The notes beneath the pieces are model-generated. The model saw only the letters and a list, made by a program, of their open reading frames with translations. It made no database searches and was not told the DNA's origin. From the NCBI GenBank assembly GCA_018062725.1, contig JAGORP010000014.1:1-29594 (forward strand): DNA of 29,594 bases, in the 5' to 3' direction. This document shows, one piece after another, positions 1-8,056 of the stretch. The translations under genes were made by a program, and so were the position numbers. Position 1 is the first letter of the stretch, and each line of letters starts with the position of its first letter. The stretch comes from Flavobacterium sp. (GTDB lineage: Bacteria; Bacteroidota; Bacteroidia; Flavobacteriales; Flavobacteriaceae).

Positions 1-9
1 GAATTATTT

Positions 10-55
10 ACCGCAGATTCACAGATTCGTAATAGAAAATCTGTTAATCTGCGGT
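10..55. repeat. Palindromic interspersed repeat (hairpin)
   Basis: Two 18-bp arms (10-27 and 38-55) are inverted complements with a single mismatch, around a 10-base centre. The left arm reads ACCGCAGATTCACAGATT. From memory, elements of the form 'CCGCAGATT...AATCTGCGG' are scattered between genes in Flavobacterium and relatives; the sequence itself shows only the palindrome. No T-run follows that would make it a simple terminator. It may be the 3' boundary of a gene to the left of the window. Confidence 0.6.
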
Positions 56-69
56 CTGTTTTTATACAC

Positions 70-113
70 CTTTGCGAACTTTGCGTAAAAAACTTTGCGC
101 CTTTGCGGTTAAA
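70..113. repeat. CTTTGCG direct-repeat element
   Basis: The heptamer CTTTGCG occurs four times in about 40 bases (near 70, 79, 93 and 101), followed by GTTAAA. This matches my memory of a dispersed intergenic repeat common in Flavobacteriia. Its third copy also supplies the -33 element of the trhO promoter, so the repeat may have donated part of that promoter. Confidence 0.5.
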
Positions 114-124
114 TCCTAAATTTG
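94..124 (+). promoter_or_regulatory. Bacteroidota-type promoter of the trhO operon
   Basis: TTTG at 94-97, a 19-base spacer, then TAAATTTG at 117-124. This fits the -33/-7 consensus TTTG-N19-TAnnTTTG used by the primary sigma factor of Bacteroidota. Transcription would start near 131, leaving about 50 bases of leader before the trhO start at 183. Confidence 0.65.
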
Positions 125-182
125 CAACCGAATTCTTCCATTTAGAGTTCAACACATAATTTCTCACTTAAACGTTTATAGC

Positions 183-1541
183 ATGCAACTGTATAACACC
201 TTAAGCGCAGAAGAAAGAGCCGAGCTTATTGATCAAGCCGGAAAACAACGTCTTACGTTGTCTTTCTACGCCTATGCCAAAATTGAAGATCCTAAAAAAT
301 TTAGAGATGATTTATTCATCGCGTGGAATAAACTCGACGCTCTAGGGCGTACTTATGTCGCCAAAGAAGGAATTAATGCTCAAATGAGTGTTCCTGCCGA
401 AAATTTGGAAGCCTTTCGCGACACTTTAGAAGCCTACGATTTTATGAAAAACATTCGGTTGAATGTGGCGGTAGAGCATGATGACCATTCTTTTTTGAAA
501 TTAACCGTTAAAGTGCGTGATAAAATTGTAGCCGATGGTTTGAATGATGATACTTTCGATGTGACCAATATTGGCGTGCATTTAAAAGCAGCAGAATTCA
601 ATCAAATACTAGAAGACCCCAACACCATTGTTGTCGATTTTAGAAATCATTATGAAAGTGAAATCGGTCATTTTAAAGGCGCCATCACTCCAGACGTGGA
701 AACTTTTAGAGAAAGTTTACCAATCATCAACGAGCAATTAAAAGATTTTAAAGAAGATAAAAACTTGGTGATGTATTGCACTGGAGGAATTCGTTGTGAA
801 AAAGCATCGGCCTACTTCAAACACCAAGGTTTTAAAAATGTATACCAGTTGGAAGGCGGAATTATCAATTATGCCAAACAGCTTAAGGAAGAAGGTTTAG
901 AAAGTAAATTTATTGGTAAAAATTTTGTTTTCGATCACCGACTTGGAGAAAGAATTACCGATGATATCGTTTCGCAATGCCACCAATGTGGAAAACCATG
1001 TGATAATCATACTAATTGTTTGAATGATGGTTGTCATTTACTTTTTATCCAATGTGACGAATGTAAAGCAGCCATGGAAAATTGTTGTTCTACCGAATGT
1101 CTTGAAATCACGCATTTGCCTCTTGCTGAGCAAGTGAAATTACGTCGTGGAAAACAAGTTGGAAATAAAGTGTTCCGAAAAGGAAAATCGGATAAGTTAC
1201 TTTTCAAACATTCTGGCGAATTGTCAGATAAACCTTTGGCTGTAGCTCCAAAAACAAACGATATTCGACAAAAAATTAAAGTCAAAAAAGTACTGCTTGG
1301 TAAGGTCGAACATTACTATGTAAAAGCGCAAGTGGGACTTTTTCTTTTGGAAAACCAAGAACTAAAGGTTGGAGATAAAATTTTAATTTCAGGTCCAACA
1401 ACTGGAAATCAGGAATTGATTTTAGAAAAAATGTTAGTCAATGGAAACGAAAATTTTGAAGCAAATGTGGGTGATAAAGTAACTTTTGAAGTACCTTTCA
1501 GAGTACGATTATCAGATAAATTATTTAAAATCATTAGCTAA
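183..1541 (+). CDS. trhO: tRNA uridine-34 hydroxylase TrhO, with extra C-terminal domain
   Basis: TrhO (YceA, rhodanese family) hydroxylates wobble uridine 34 of tRNAs to 5-hydroxyuridine, using oxygen in the E. coli enzyme. Residues about 20-115 form the N-terminal UPF0176 domain. The rhodanese domain spans about 130-235, with the active-site loop CTGGIRCE (Cys199, Cys205). A cysteine-rich segment follows, with ten cysteines between 266 and 306. The protein has 452 residues against roughly 350 in E. coli. The excess is a C-terminal domain from about residue 367 that is roughly 50% identical to the C-terminus of the next gene product, TrhP, including GDKILI, VPFR and RLSDK. The ATG at 183 sits about 50 bases after a good promoter, and the stop overlaps the trhP start by one base (TAATG). 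Function of the core is well supported; the role of the extra domain is inference. Confidence 0.93.
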   Translation: MQLYNTLSAEERAELIDQAGKQRLTLSFYAYAKIEDPKKFRDDLFIAWNKLDALGRTYVAKEGINAQMSVPAENLEAFRDTLEAYDFMKNIRLNVAVEHDDHSFLKLTVKVRDKIVADGLNDDTFDVTNIGVHLKAAEFNQILEDPNTIVVDFRNHYESEIGHFKGAITPDVETFRESLPIINEQLKDFKEDKNLVMYCTGGIRCEKASAYFKHQGFKNVYQLEGGIINYAKQLKEEGLESKFIGKNFVFDHRLGERITDDIVSQCHQCGKPCDNHTNCLNDGCHLLFIQCDECKAAMENCCSTECLEITHLPLAEQVKLRRGKQVGNKVFRKGKSDKLLFKHSGELSDKPLAVAPKTNDIRQKIKVKKVLLGKVEHYYVKAQVGLFLLENQELKVGDKILISGPTTGNQELILEKMLVNGNENFEANVGDKVTFEVPFRVRLSDKLFKIIS

Positions 1542-2782
1542 TGACCACTTCTGGAAGAATTGAATTAATGGCGCCTGCTGGGAATTTCGAATCCATGCAA
1601 GCGGCTTTAGATAACGGTTGTGATTCTATTTATTTTGGTGTCGAACAATTAAATATGCGCGCTCGTGCCACGGTAAATTTTGTTTTAGAGGATTTGCCAG
1701 AAATTGCCCGACGATGTAACGAGAAAAACGTTAGAACCTATCTAACTTTAAATACGATTATTTATGATCACGATTTGTCGATTGTAAAGACCTTAATTAC
1801 GAAAGCCAAAGAAGCCGGAATTACCGCGGTCATTGCTTCCGATCAAGCGGTCATCATGACGGCACGTACCGCAGGAATGGAAGTGCACATTTCTACCCAA
1901 TTAAATGTGACAAATATAGAAACGGTAAAATTCTATGCGATGTTTGCCGATACTATTGTGCTTTCTCGCGAGTTGAGTCTACGTCAAGTGAAAAAAATTA
2001 CGGCCGACATTGAAAAAGAAGAAATTAAAGGGCCTTCGGGAAATTTAGTAGAAATTGAAATCTTTGGACATGGAGCACTTTGTATGGCTGTTTCGGGAAA
2101 ATGTTATTTGAGTTTACATTCGCATAATTCTTCTGCAAATCGTGGGGCTTGTAAACAAAATTGTCGAAAAAAATATACGGTGATTGACCAAGAATCAGGT
2201 TTTGAAATTGAAGTGGATAACGAGTATTTAATGTCACCAAAAGACTTATGTACTCTAGATTTCTTGGATCAAGTGATTGATTCGGGAATTAAAGTATTGA
2301 AAATTGAGGGTCGTGGTCGTGCGGCCGATTATGTAGCAACGGTAATAAAAACCTATCGAGAAGCTATTGATGCGTTTTATGAAGGAACATTTACCCAAGA
2401 AAAAATCAACACTTGGATGGAAGCTTTAGCTACCGTTTACAACCGAGGTTTTTGGAGTGGGTATTACCTTGGTCAAAAATTAGGCGAATGGTCTGATAAT
2501 CCAGGTTCTAATGCTACCCAAAAGAAAGTCTATGTGGGAAAAGGAATGCATTATTTTCCAAAATCAAGTATAGCCGAATTTAAAATTGAAGCCTACGATA
2601 TCAAAAAAGGGGATAAAATTTTAATTACTGGTCCAAGTACAGGAGCTCAAGAGTTGGTTTTAGAAGAAATGTTTGTCAATGATAGGTCTTCCGAAAAAGC
2701 AACAAAGGGAGACAGTTGTACATTAAAGGTGCCTTTCCGAATTCGCCTTTCCGATAAAATGTATAAAATTGTCGAAGCCTAA
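1541..2782 (+). CDS. trhP: tRNA 5-hydroxyuridine synthase TrhP (peptidase U32 family)
   Basis: This is a U32-family protein of the TrhP/YegQ type, which makes 5-hydroxyuridine at tRNA position 34. In E. coli that route needs prephenate and iron-sulfur cluster synthesis. The U32 signature is present (residues 173-191, starting EIFGHGALC), as are the conserved cysteines Cys181, Cys188, Cys204 and Cys208 (RGACKQNCR), expected to bind an Fe-S cluster. Residues about 329-413 form the C-terminal beta-domain, which is repeated in the upstream TrhO. Length of 413 is close to that of other TrhP proteins. It overlaps trhO and the ferredoxin gene by one base each (TAATG at both junctions), so the three are almost certainly translationally coupled. 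A protease function, as older 'peptidase U32' names imply, is unlikely. Confidence 0.9.
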   Translation: MTTSGRIELMAPAGNFESMQAALDNGCDSIYFGVEQLNMRARATVNFVLEDLPEIARRCNEKNVRTYLTLNTIIYDHDLSIVKTLITKAKEAGITAVIASDQAVIMTARTAGMEVHISTQLNVTNIETVKFYAMFADTIVLSRELSLRQVKKITADIEKEEIKGPSGNLVEIEIFGHGALCMAVSGKCYLSLHSHNSSANRGACKQNCRKKYTVIDQESGFEIEVDNEYLMSPKDLCTLDFLDQVIDSGIKVLKIEGRGRAADYVATVIKTYREAIDAFYEGTFTQEKINTWMEALATVYNRGFWSGYYLGQKLGEWSDNPGSNATQKKVYVGKGMHYFPKSSIAEFKIEAYDIKKGDKILITGPSTGAQELVLEEMFVNDRSSEKATKGDSCTLKVPFRIRLSDKMYKIVEA

Positions 2783-3012
2783 TGGTAATCGTAACCTTGC
2801 AAAGAGACAAATGCATTGGCTGTAATTATTGCGTCGAAATGGCTCCTGCTTTGTTTCAAATGTCTAAAAAAGATGGGAAATCGGTGTTACTAAAATCGAC
2901 CAATACGAAAGGATTTTATACCCTAAAATCTCCCGATCACTCGATAGTTGAGGTCTGTGAATTGGCTGAAAAAGCATGTCCGGTACATATTATTTCGCTA
3001 AAAGAGACGTAA
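2782..3012 (+). CDS. Single-cluster [4Fe-4S] ferredoxin
   Basis: A 76-residue soluble ferredoxin with CIGCNYC (Cys11, Cys14, Cys17) and a remote Cys66 followed by Pro67, the ligand set of a one-cluster 4Fe-4S ferredoxin; Cys59 is extra. The start codon overlaps the trhP stop by one base. Because TrhP-type enzymes rely on Fe-S chemistry, I infer that this ferredoxin is the dedicated electron carrier for tRNA hydroxylation. The sequence shows only the family and the coupling, not the partnership. It is the last gene of the operon. Confidence 0.88.
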   Translation: MVIVTLQRDKCIGCNYCVEMAPALFQMSKKDGKSVLLKSTNTKGFYTLKSPDHSIVEVCELAEKACPVHIISLKET

Positions 3013-3034
3013 AAATAAAATTAGAATTCAAAAT

Positions 3035-3066
3035 AAGCCTGTTATATGTTTTATAACAGGTTTTCT
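3035..3066 (+). terminator. Rho-independent terminator after the trhO operon
   Basis: Stem CCTGTTATA / TATAACAGG (3038-3046 and 3052-3060), 5-base loop, then TTTT. It lies 25 bases after the ferredoxin stop. Confidence 0.8.
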
Positions 3067-3117
3067 ATTTTATAAAATTTTGGGATTTGGAATTTTATTT
3101 TTGGAATTTAAAATATG

Positions 3118-3125
3118 TATCTTTA
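3118..3125 (+). promoter_or_regulatory. Possible -7 box of the ricT-gldH operon
   Basis: TATCTTTA matches TAnnTTTG at seven of eight positions. A TTTG lies upstream at 3100-3103, but its 14-base spacer is short. Transcription would start near 3132, downstream of the in-frame ATG at 3115, which favours the ATG at 3190 as the real start. Confidence 0.4.
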
Positions 3126-3189
3126 CCTCCAAAAGAAATTTGGCAATAGTAGTTCTGTTTTATCGGAACGACCAATATATATAGAAATT

Positions 3190-4428
3190 ATGGCATGTAA
3201 TACTTGTTCCACTTCTGATGGCGGCGCGCCAAAAGGGTGTAAAAATAATGGGACTTGCGGCACCGATAGCTGCAATAAATTAACGGTTTTCGATTGGCTT
3301 TCTAACATGAGTCTTCCTGGCGGACAAGAACCTTTTAACGGGGTAGAAGTTCGTTTTAAAAACGGAAGAAAAGAGTTTTTTAGAAATACCGAAAAGTTAA
3401 CTTTGGCAATAGGTGATATCGTTGCTACCGAAGCTTCTCCAGGACATGACATCGGAATTGTAACCTTAACCGGTGAATTGGTGAAGGTGCAAATGAAGAA
3501 AAAAGGAGAAAATCCAGATGGAGACATTCCGAAAATTTACCGTAAAGCCTCTCAAAAAGACATAGACATTTGGAGCGCTTCTCGTGATCGAGAAGAGCCT
3601 ATGAAAGTCCGTGCTCGTGAATTGGCCATTTCTTTAAAATTAGAAATGAAAATTTCCGATATCGAATTTCAAGGCGATGCGTCAAAAGCAACGTTTTATT
3701 ATACCGCAAACGATCGTGTCGATTTCCGTCAGTTGATCAAAGATTATGCAAGCGAATTTAAAATTCGTATCGAAATGAAACAAGTAGGTTTCCGTCAGGA
3801 AGCTTCTCGTTTGGGAGGAATTGGTTCTTGCGGACGCGAATTATGTTGTTCTACTTGGTTAACCGATTTCAGAAGTGTAAATACCTCGGCCGCTCGTTAC
3901 CAACAATTGTCCTTAAATCCTCAAAAATTAGCAGGACAATGCGGAAAGCTAAAATGTTGTCTAAACTATGAATTAGACACCTACATGGATGCGCTGAAGG
4001 AAATTCCAGACATGGAAACCCGTTTAAAAACTGAAAGAGGAGATGCTATTTGTCAAAAAATAGATATTTTTAAAGAGTTAATGTGGTTTGCCTATTTAGA
4101 AAGTATGGGACAATGGCACGTGATGAAAGTCGCCGATGTCAAAGAAATTATAGCGCAAAACAAACAAGGTAAAAAAGTAGCTTCTATTGAGGATTTTGTC
4201 TTCGAAGAAGAAAAAATTGAAACCGAAAAAACATTCCAAAATGCTATGGGTCAAGATAGTTTAACGCGTTTCGACCAACCTAAAAGCAAAAATAAAAACC
4301 GAAATAACAATAAAAAACGTTCGTCAGGTAACGCGATTACCCCAAATAAATCCGAAAATAATTCCAACAAACCCAACCACAATAATCGTCCAAAGTTTAG
4401 AAATGAAAAGAAAGATTCTCCTAAATAG
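3190..4428 (+). CDS. ricT: PSP1-domain protein, RicT (YaaT)-like
   Basis: A 412-residue PSP1-domain protein related to RicT/YaaT. In Bacillus subtilis RicT acts with RicA and RicF in an Fe-S complex affecting mRNA processing and development; the role in flavobacteria is unknown. The conserved cysteine motifs are GRELCCSTWL (Cys219, Cys220, with Cys214 just before) and GQCGKLKCC (Cys251, Cys256, Cys257). I chose the ATG at 3190 (MACNTCSTSDGG) over the upstream in-frame ATG at 3115 because the latter lies ahead of the likely transcription start and adds residues unlike the family. The N-terminus is unusually cysteine-rich (Cys3, 6, 17, 23, 28), and the last ~45 residues are a low-complexity Asn/Lys/Arg tail, perhaps RNA-binding. 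The end overlaps gldH by 26 bases. Confidence 0.85.
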   Translation: MACNTCSTSDGGAPKGCKNNGTCGTDSCNKLTVFDWLSNMSLPGGQEPFNGVEVRFKNGRKEFFRNTEKLTLAIGDIVATEASPGHDIGIVTLTGELVKVQMKKKGENPDGDIPKIYRKASQKDIDIWSASRDREEPMKVRARELAISLKLEMKISDIEFQGDASKATFYYTANDRVDFRQLIKDYASEFKIRIEMKQVGFRQEASRLGGIGSCGRELCCSTWLTDFRSVNTSAARYQQLSLNPQKLAGQCGKLKCCLNYELDTYMDALKEIPDMETRLKTERGDAICQKIDIFKELMWFAYLESMGQWHVMKVADVKEIIAQNKQGKKVASIEDFVFEEEKIETEKTFQNAMGQDSLTRFDQPKSKNKNRNNNKKRSSGNAITPNKSENNSNKPNHNNRPKFRNEKKDSPK

Positions 4429-4906
4429 TGTTCTGCTGTTTTTTGTAGCTTCCGCACTGGTTTCCTGTGATAAAACACAAGTTTTTGATCAATACAAAAC
4501 CATTACGAATGGATGGCATAAAGACAGTATAATTTCGTTTAATTTTGAGCAAGAGGTTTCAAAAAAACCATTAAATATGTTCATCAACATACGAAATAAT
4601 GATGATTATGAGTTTAATAATTTATTTTTAATCGTTAAATTAGAACAGCCCAAAGGGAATATTAAAATTGATACCTTAGAATACCAAATGGCAAATCCAG
4701 ATGGCACTTTAATGGGAGAAGGTTTTTCAGATGTCAAAGAAAGTAAGTTGTGGTATCAAGAAAATTATAAGTTTACAGAGAAAGGAAAGTACAAGGTTTC
4801 CATTCAACAAGCGGTAAGACAAAACGGAAAAGTTAAAGGCGTTGAGGTATTGCAAGGCGTTACCGAATTAGGTTTTAGAATAGAATCATTACAAGAAAAA
4901 AAATAG
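4403..4906 (+). CDS. gldH: Gliding motility lipoprotein GldH
   Basis: A 167-residue lipoprotein with a type II signal peptide: basic start MKRK, hydrophobic stretch, and lipobox LVSC with Cys22. The mature start resembles GldH of Flavobacterium johnsoniae (CDKTQVFDQYKTITNGWHKD). GldH is required for gliding motility in that species; its biochemical role is not settled. It begins inside the 3' end of ricT (26-base overlap) and ends three bases before the penicillin-binding protein gene, so it belongs to the same transcript. The family assignment rests on recognising the sequence and its usual position between a PSP1 gene and a class A PBP gene. Confidence 0.87.
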   Translation: MKRKILLNSVLLFFVASALVSCDKTQVFDQYKTITNGWHKDSIISFNFEQEVSKKPLNMFINIRNNDDYEFNNLFLIVKLEQPKGNIKIDTLEYQMANPDGTLMGEGFSDVKESKLWYQENYKFTEKGKYKVSIQQAVRQNGKVKGVEVLQGVTELGFRIESLQEKK

Positions 4907-4909
4907 CGT

Positions 4910-7240
4910 ATGACACAAAAATTAAATACCCGAAAACCAGATTTTTCGCCGTATGTGAAAAAGTTTTGGAAATACTTCCTATACGCTTTTGGAGGAACTT
5001 TACTATTTTTCTTATTTGCTTCTTGGGGACTTTTAGGGTCCATGCCTTCGTTTTCGGAACTGGAAAATCCGGAATCAAACCTGGCAACAGAAATTATTTC
5101 TTCAGATGGTGTCGTAATCGGAAAGTTTTTTAACGAAAACAGAACCCCAATCAAGTACGAAGATTTACCAAAACATTTAGTAAATGCATTAGTCGCTACC
5201 GAAGACGAACGTTTTTATGAACATTCAGGAATTGATGGCAGAAGAACTATTGGAGCGGCTGTGAAATTAGGTTCCGATGGTGGAGCCAGCACGCTAACAC
5301 AACAATTGGCTAAATTATTATTCCACGGAGAAGGTTCTCGTTTCTTGCCTTTTAGAATGATTCAAAAAGCAAAAGAATGGATTATTGCCATCCGATTGGA
5401 ACGTCAATACACCAAAAATGAAATCATCGCCATGTATCTTAACAAAGCTGATTTTATTAATACGGCTGTTGGAATTCGTTCGGCTGCCAAAGTATATTTC
5501 GCCAAAGAACCCAAAAACTTAACAGTTGACGAGGCAGCTATGCTAGTCGGAATGCTAAAAAATCCTTCATTGTTTAATCCTTTACGTCGTGAAGAAAAAG
5601 TAAAAGAACGACGCAATGTTGTGTTAAAACAAATGGAGAAAAATCATTTTTTAACGAAAACACAAAAAGAAAACTATCAAGCAAAACCTATCAAATTAAC
5701 TTTTACTCCCGAAAAGTATAACGAAGGAACGGCGACATATTTCCGTGAATATCTTCGTGAATACATGAAAAAATGGATGGAGGAAAATAAAAAAGAAGAT
5801 GGTTCCGATTATAATATTTATTCTGACGGTTTAAAGATTTATACTACAATCGATTCGAGAATGCAATTGTATGCCGAAGAAGCGGTAAAAGAACATTTGG
5901 CGAATCTGCAAGAAGAGTTTTTTATCGAAGCCAAAGGAAATAAAACCACGCCATTCGTGAACATTACACAAACTGAAATTGATAAAGTAATGGAACGTTC
6001 GATGAAAAATACCGAGCGTTGGAGAATCATGACCGATCAAGGAAAAGATGAAGAGGATATTAAAAAATCTTTTTATATCAAAACCAAAATGACCGTGTTT
6101 ACTTGGAAAGGTGACAAAGATACCACAATGACGCCTTACGATTCTATTCGTTATTACAAACACTTTTTACAACCAGGATTAATGTCGATGGAACCCCAAA
6201 CCGGTCATGTCAAAGCTTGGGTTGGAGGGATAGATTACCGTTATTTTCAATACGACCACGTTGGTTTAGGTGCCCGTCAGGTAGGATCTACCTTCAAACC
6301 TTTTGTCTATGCAACAGCCATTGAACAATTAGGAATGTCGCCATGTGATACTATTATCGATGGACCATTTATGATTCGTAAAGGGAAACACAATGTTACC
6401 GAAGATTGGGAACCAAGAAATTCCGATCATAAATATCGTGGCATGGTAACATTGAAGAAAGCATTGGCTAATTCCATCAATACGGTATCTGCTAAACTGA
6501 TTGATAAAACAGGACCCGATGCTGTCATCACTTTAATGCGAAAATTAGGTGTAGATTCTGAAATTCCTTCGCAGCCTTCCATCGCATTAGGAGCGGTAGA
6601 TATTACCGTTAGAGATATGGTAGCAGCCTACAGTACCTTTGCCAATCAGGGAATTTATTTAAAACCACAAGTCATTACCAAAATTGAAGACAAGAACGGA
6701 AACGTCATTTTTGAACCTAAATTAGAATCGAAAGATGTGTTGAGTAAAGATGTCGCCTATGCGGTGATTAAACTGCTGGAAGGAGTTACCGAGTCAGGTT
6801 CCGGAGATCGTTTGCGTACTCAAGGCGGCGGGTGGAAATACAACCGTGTCACAGGCTATCCGTACGTTTTTCAAAATCCAATCGCAGGAAAAACAGGAAC
6901 CACTCAAAATCAATCCGATGGTTGGTTTATGGGAATGGTACCTAATCTGGCCACAGGCGTTTGGGTCGGAAATGAAGACCGCTCCGCGCATTTTAAGACA
7001 CTGGCTGCCGGTCAAGGAGCTACGATGGCGTTGCCTATTTGGGGATTGTTCATGAAAAAATGTTATGCGGATGCTTCTTTAAATGTGTCCAAAGAGGCAT
7101 TTGAAAAACCGAAAGGACTCACCATAAAAGTAGATTGTTATACCGCACCGAGTTATACCGCAAGAGAAAACGACTCGATTAGTGGCGATTCGACAAAAGT
7201 CAGAAACGAGGAACATAATACAGACGAATTTGGATTATAA
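4910..7240 (+). CDS. mrcA: Class A penicillin-binding protein 1A (transglycosylase/transpeptidase)
   Basis: A bifunctional peptidoglycan synthase of 776 residues anchored in the inner membrane by one N-terminal helix (about residues 23-45). The GT51 glycosyltransferase domain shows [10 protein letters not shown] (catalytic Glu98) and [12 protein letters not shown] (124-135). The transpeptidase domain has all three motifs: SxxK at GSTFKPF (Ser460, Lys463), SxN at Ser522-Asn524 (SIN), and KTGT at 661-664. It polymerises glycan strands and cross-links stem peptides in the periplasm. It follows gldH by three bases and is followed eight bases later by scoA. The C-terminal ~50 residues are polar and end in an acidic stretch. 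The mrcA symbol is by family only. Confidence 0.93.
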   Translation: MTQKLNTRKPDFSPYVKKFWKYFLYAFGGTLLFFLFASWGLLGSMPSFSELENPESNLATEIISSDGVVIGKFFNENRTPIKYEDLPKHLVNALVATEDERFYEHSGIDGRRTIGAAVKLGSDGGASTLTQQLAKLLFHGEGSRFLPFRMIQKAKEWIIAIRLERQYTKNEIIAMYLNKADFINTAVGIRSAAKVYFAKEPKNLTVDEAAMLVGMLKNPSLFNPLRREEKVKERRNVVLKQMEKNHFLTKTQKENYQAKPIKLTFTPEKYNEGTATYFREYLREYMKKWMEENKKEDGSDYNIYSDGLKIYTTIDSRMQLYAEEAVKEHLANLQEEFFIEAKGNKTTPFVNITQTEIDKVMERSMKNTERWRIMTDQGKDEEDIKKSFYIKTKMTVFTWKGDKDTTMTPYDSIRYYKHFLQPGLMSMEPQTGHVKAWVGGIDYRYFQYDHVGLGARQVGSTFKPFVYATAIEQLGMSPCDTIIDGPFMIRKGKHNVTEDWEPRNSDHKYRGMVTLKKALANSINTVSAKLIDKTGPDAVITLMRKLGVDSEIPSQPSIALGAVDITVRDMVAAYSTFANQGIYLKPQVITKIEDKNGNVIFEPKLESKDVLSKDVAYAVIKLLEGVTESGSGDRLRTQGGGWKYNRVTGYPYVFQNPIAGKTGTTQNQSDGWFMGMVPNLATGVWVGNEDRSAHFKTLAAGQGATMALPIWGLFMKKCYADASLNVSKEAFEKPKGLTIKVDCYTAPSYTARENDSISGDSTKVRNEEHNTDEFGL

Positions 7241-7248
7241 ATAAAACC

Positions 7249-7947
7249 ATGATTTCAAGAAAAGTAAACAACGTAACGGAAGCTTTAGCAGGAATTCAAG
7301 ACGGACAAACTATCATGTTAGGTGGTTTCGGATTGTGTGGAATTCCTGAAAACAGTATTGCTGAATTAGTAAAAAAAGGAACCAGTAATCTTACCTGTAT
7401 TTCAAACAATGCAGGTGTAGATGATTTCGGATTGGGTTTGTTGTTGCAAAAACGACAAATTAAAAAAATGATTTCTTCGTATGTGGGAGAAAATGCTGAA
7501 TTTGAACGCCAAATGCTCTCTGGAGAATTAGACGTAGAATTAACCCCTCAAGGAACATTAGCCGAAAAATGCCGTGCCGCTCAAGCCGGAATCCCAGCTT
7601 TCTTTACCCCCGCAGGTTACGGAACGGAAGTAGCCGAAGGAAAAGAAACCCGCGAATTTAACGGTAAAATGCACGTGATGGAATTGGCCTATAAAGCCGA
7701 TTTTTCTATCGTAAAAGCTTGGAAAGGCGATGAAGCCGGAAATTTAATTTTTAAAGGGACTGCTCGAAATTTTAATGCAGTAATGGCAGGTGCTGCTAAA
7801 ATCACCATCGCTGAGGTAGAAGAATTAGTCCCAGCAGGCACTTTAAATCCGAATGAAATTCACATCCCAGGGATTATGGTGAACCGTATTTTCCAAGGGG
7901 AAAAATTTGAAAAAAGAATAGAACAACGCACTGTTAGACAAAAATAA
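7249..7947 (+). CDS. scoA: 3-oxoacid CoA-transferase, subunit A
   Basis: Subunit A of succinyl-CoA:3-ketoacid CoA-transferase, which moves CoA between succinate and acetoacetate in the cytoplasm. The family signature is complete near the N-terminus: [16 protein letters not shown]. Length of 232 is normal. It starts eight bases after the PBP stop, so it may be read from the upstream operon. Its partner scoB follows after an unusual 109-base gap. Together with the ALDH7 gene and haaO further on, it suggests use of amino acids as carbon source, though these genes are not in one operon. Confidence 0.93.
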   Translation: MISRKVNNVTEALAGIQDGQTIMLGGFGLCGIPENSIAELVKKGTSNLTCISNNAGVDDFGLGLLLQKRQIKKMISSYVGENAEFERQMLSGELDVELTPQGTLAEKCRAAQAGIPAFFTPAGYGTEVAEGKETREFNGKMHVMELAYKADFSIVKAWKGDEAGNLIFKGTARNFNAVMAGAAKITIAEVEELVPAGTLNPNEIHIPGIMVNRIFQGEKFEKRIEQRTVRQK

Positions 7948-7983
7948 TTTGAATGGATAATCTTAAAGTATATGATCTTTTTT

Positions 7984-8013
7984 TGTCATTCTGACGATAG
8001 GAGGTATTTCATA
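7984..8013 (+). repeat. Remnant of interspersed repeat between scoA and scoB
   Basis: The stretch TGTCATTCTGACGATAGG, continuing AGG, resembles an intergenic repeat I recall from many Flavobacteriia genomes (TGTCATTCTGACGA...GGAGGAATCTCA). Only part of it is here. It accounts for much of the otherwise unexplained 109-base scoA-scoB gap. Recognition is from memory; no second copy exists in this window. Confidence 0.4.
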
Positions 8014-8056
8014 CTTTTTAGTGAATAATTCAAATTTTTAAATCATCAAATGTTAT

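Noticed and set aside
70..113. Four CTTTGCG units as a possible CRISPR or iteron array
   Set aside because: Units are only seven bases with irregular spacing and no spacers or replication genes nearby; this fits a dispersed intergenic repeat.
3115..3189. Upstream ATG of ricT giving 25 extra residues
   Set aside because: The likely -7 box (3118-3125) overlaps it, and MACNTC at 3190 looks like the natural N-terminus.
3123..3527. Open frame of 134 codons on the minus strand opposite the start of ricT
   Set aside because: It runs against a conserved PSP1 gene and would end in that gene's promoter; the translation is compositionally odd and matches nothing I know.
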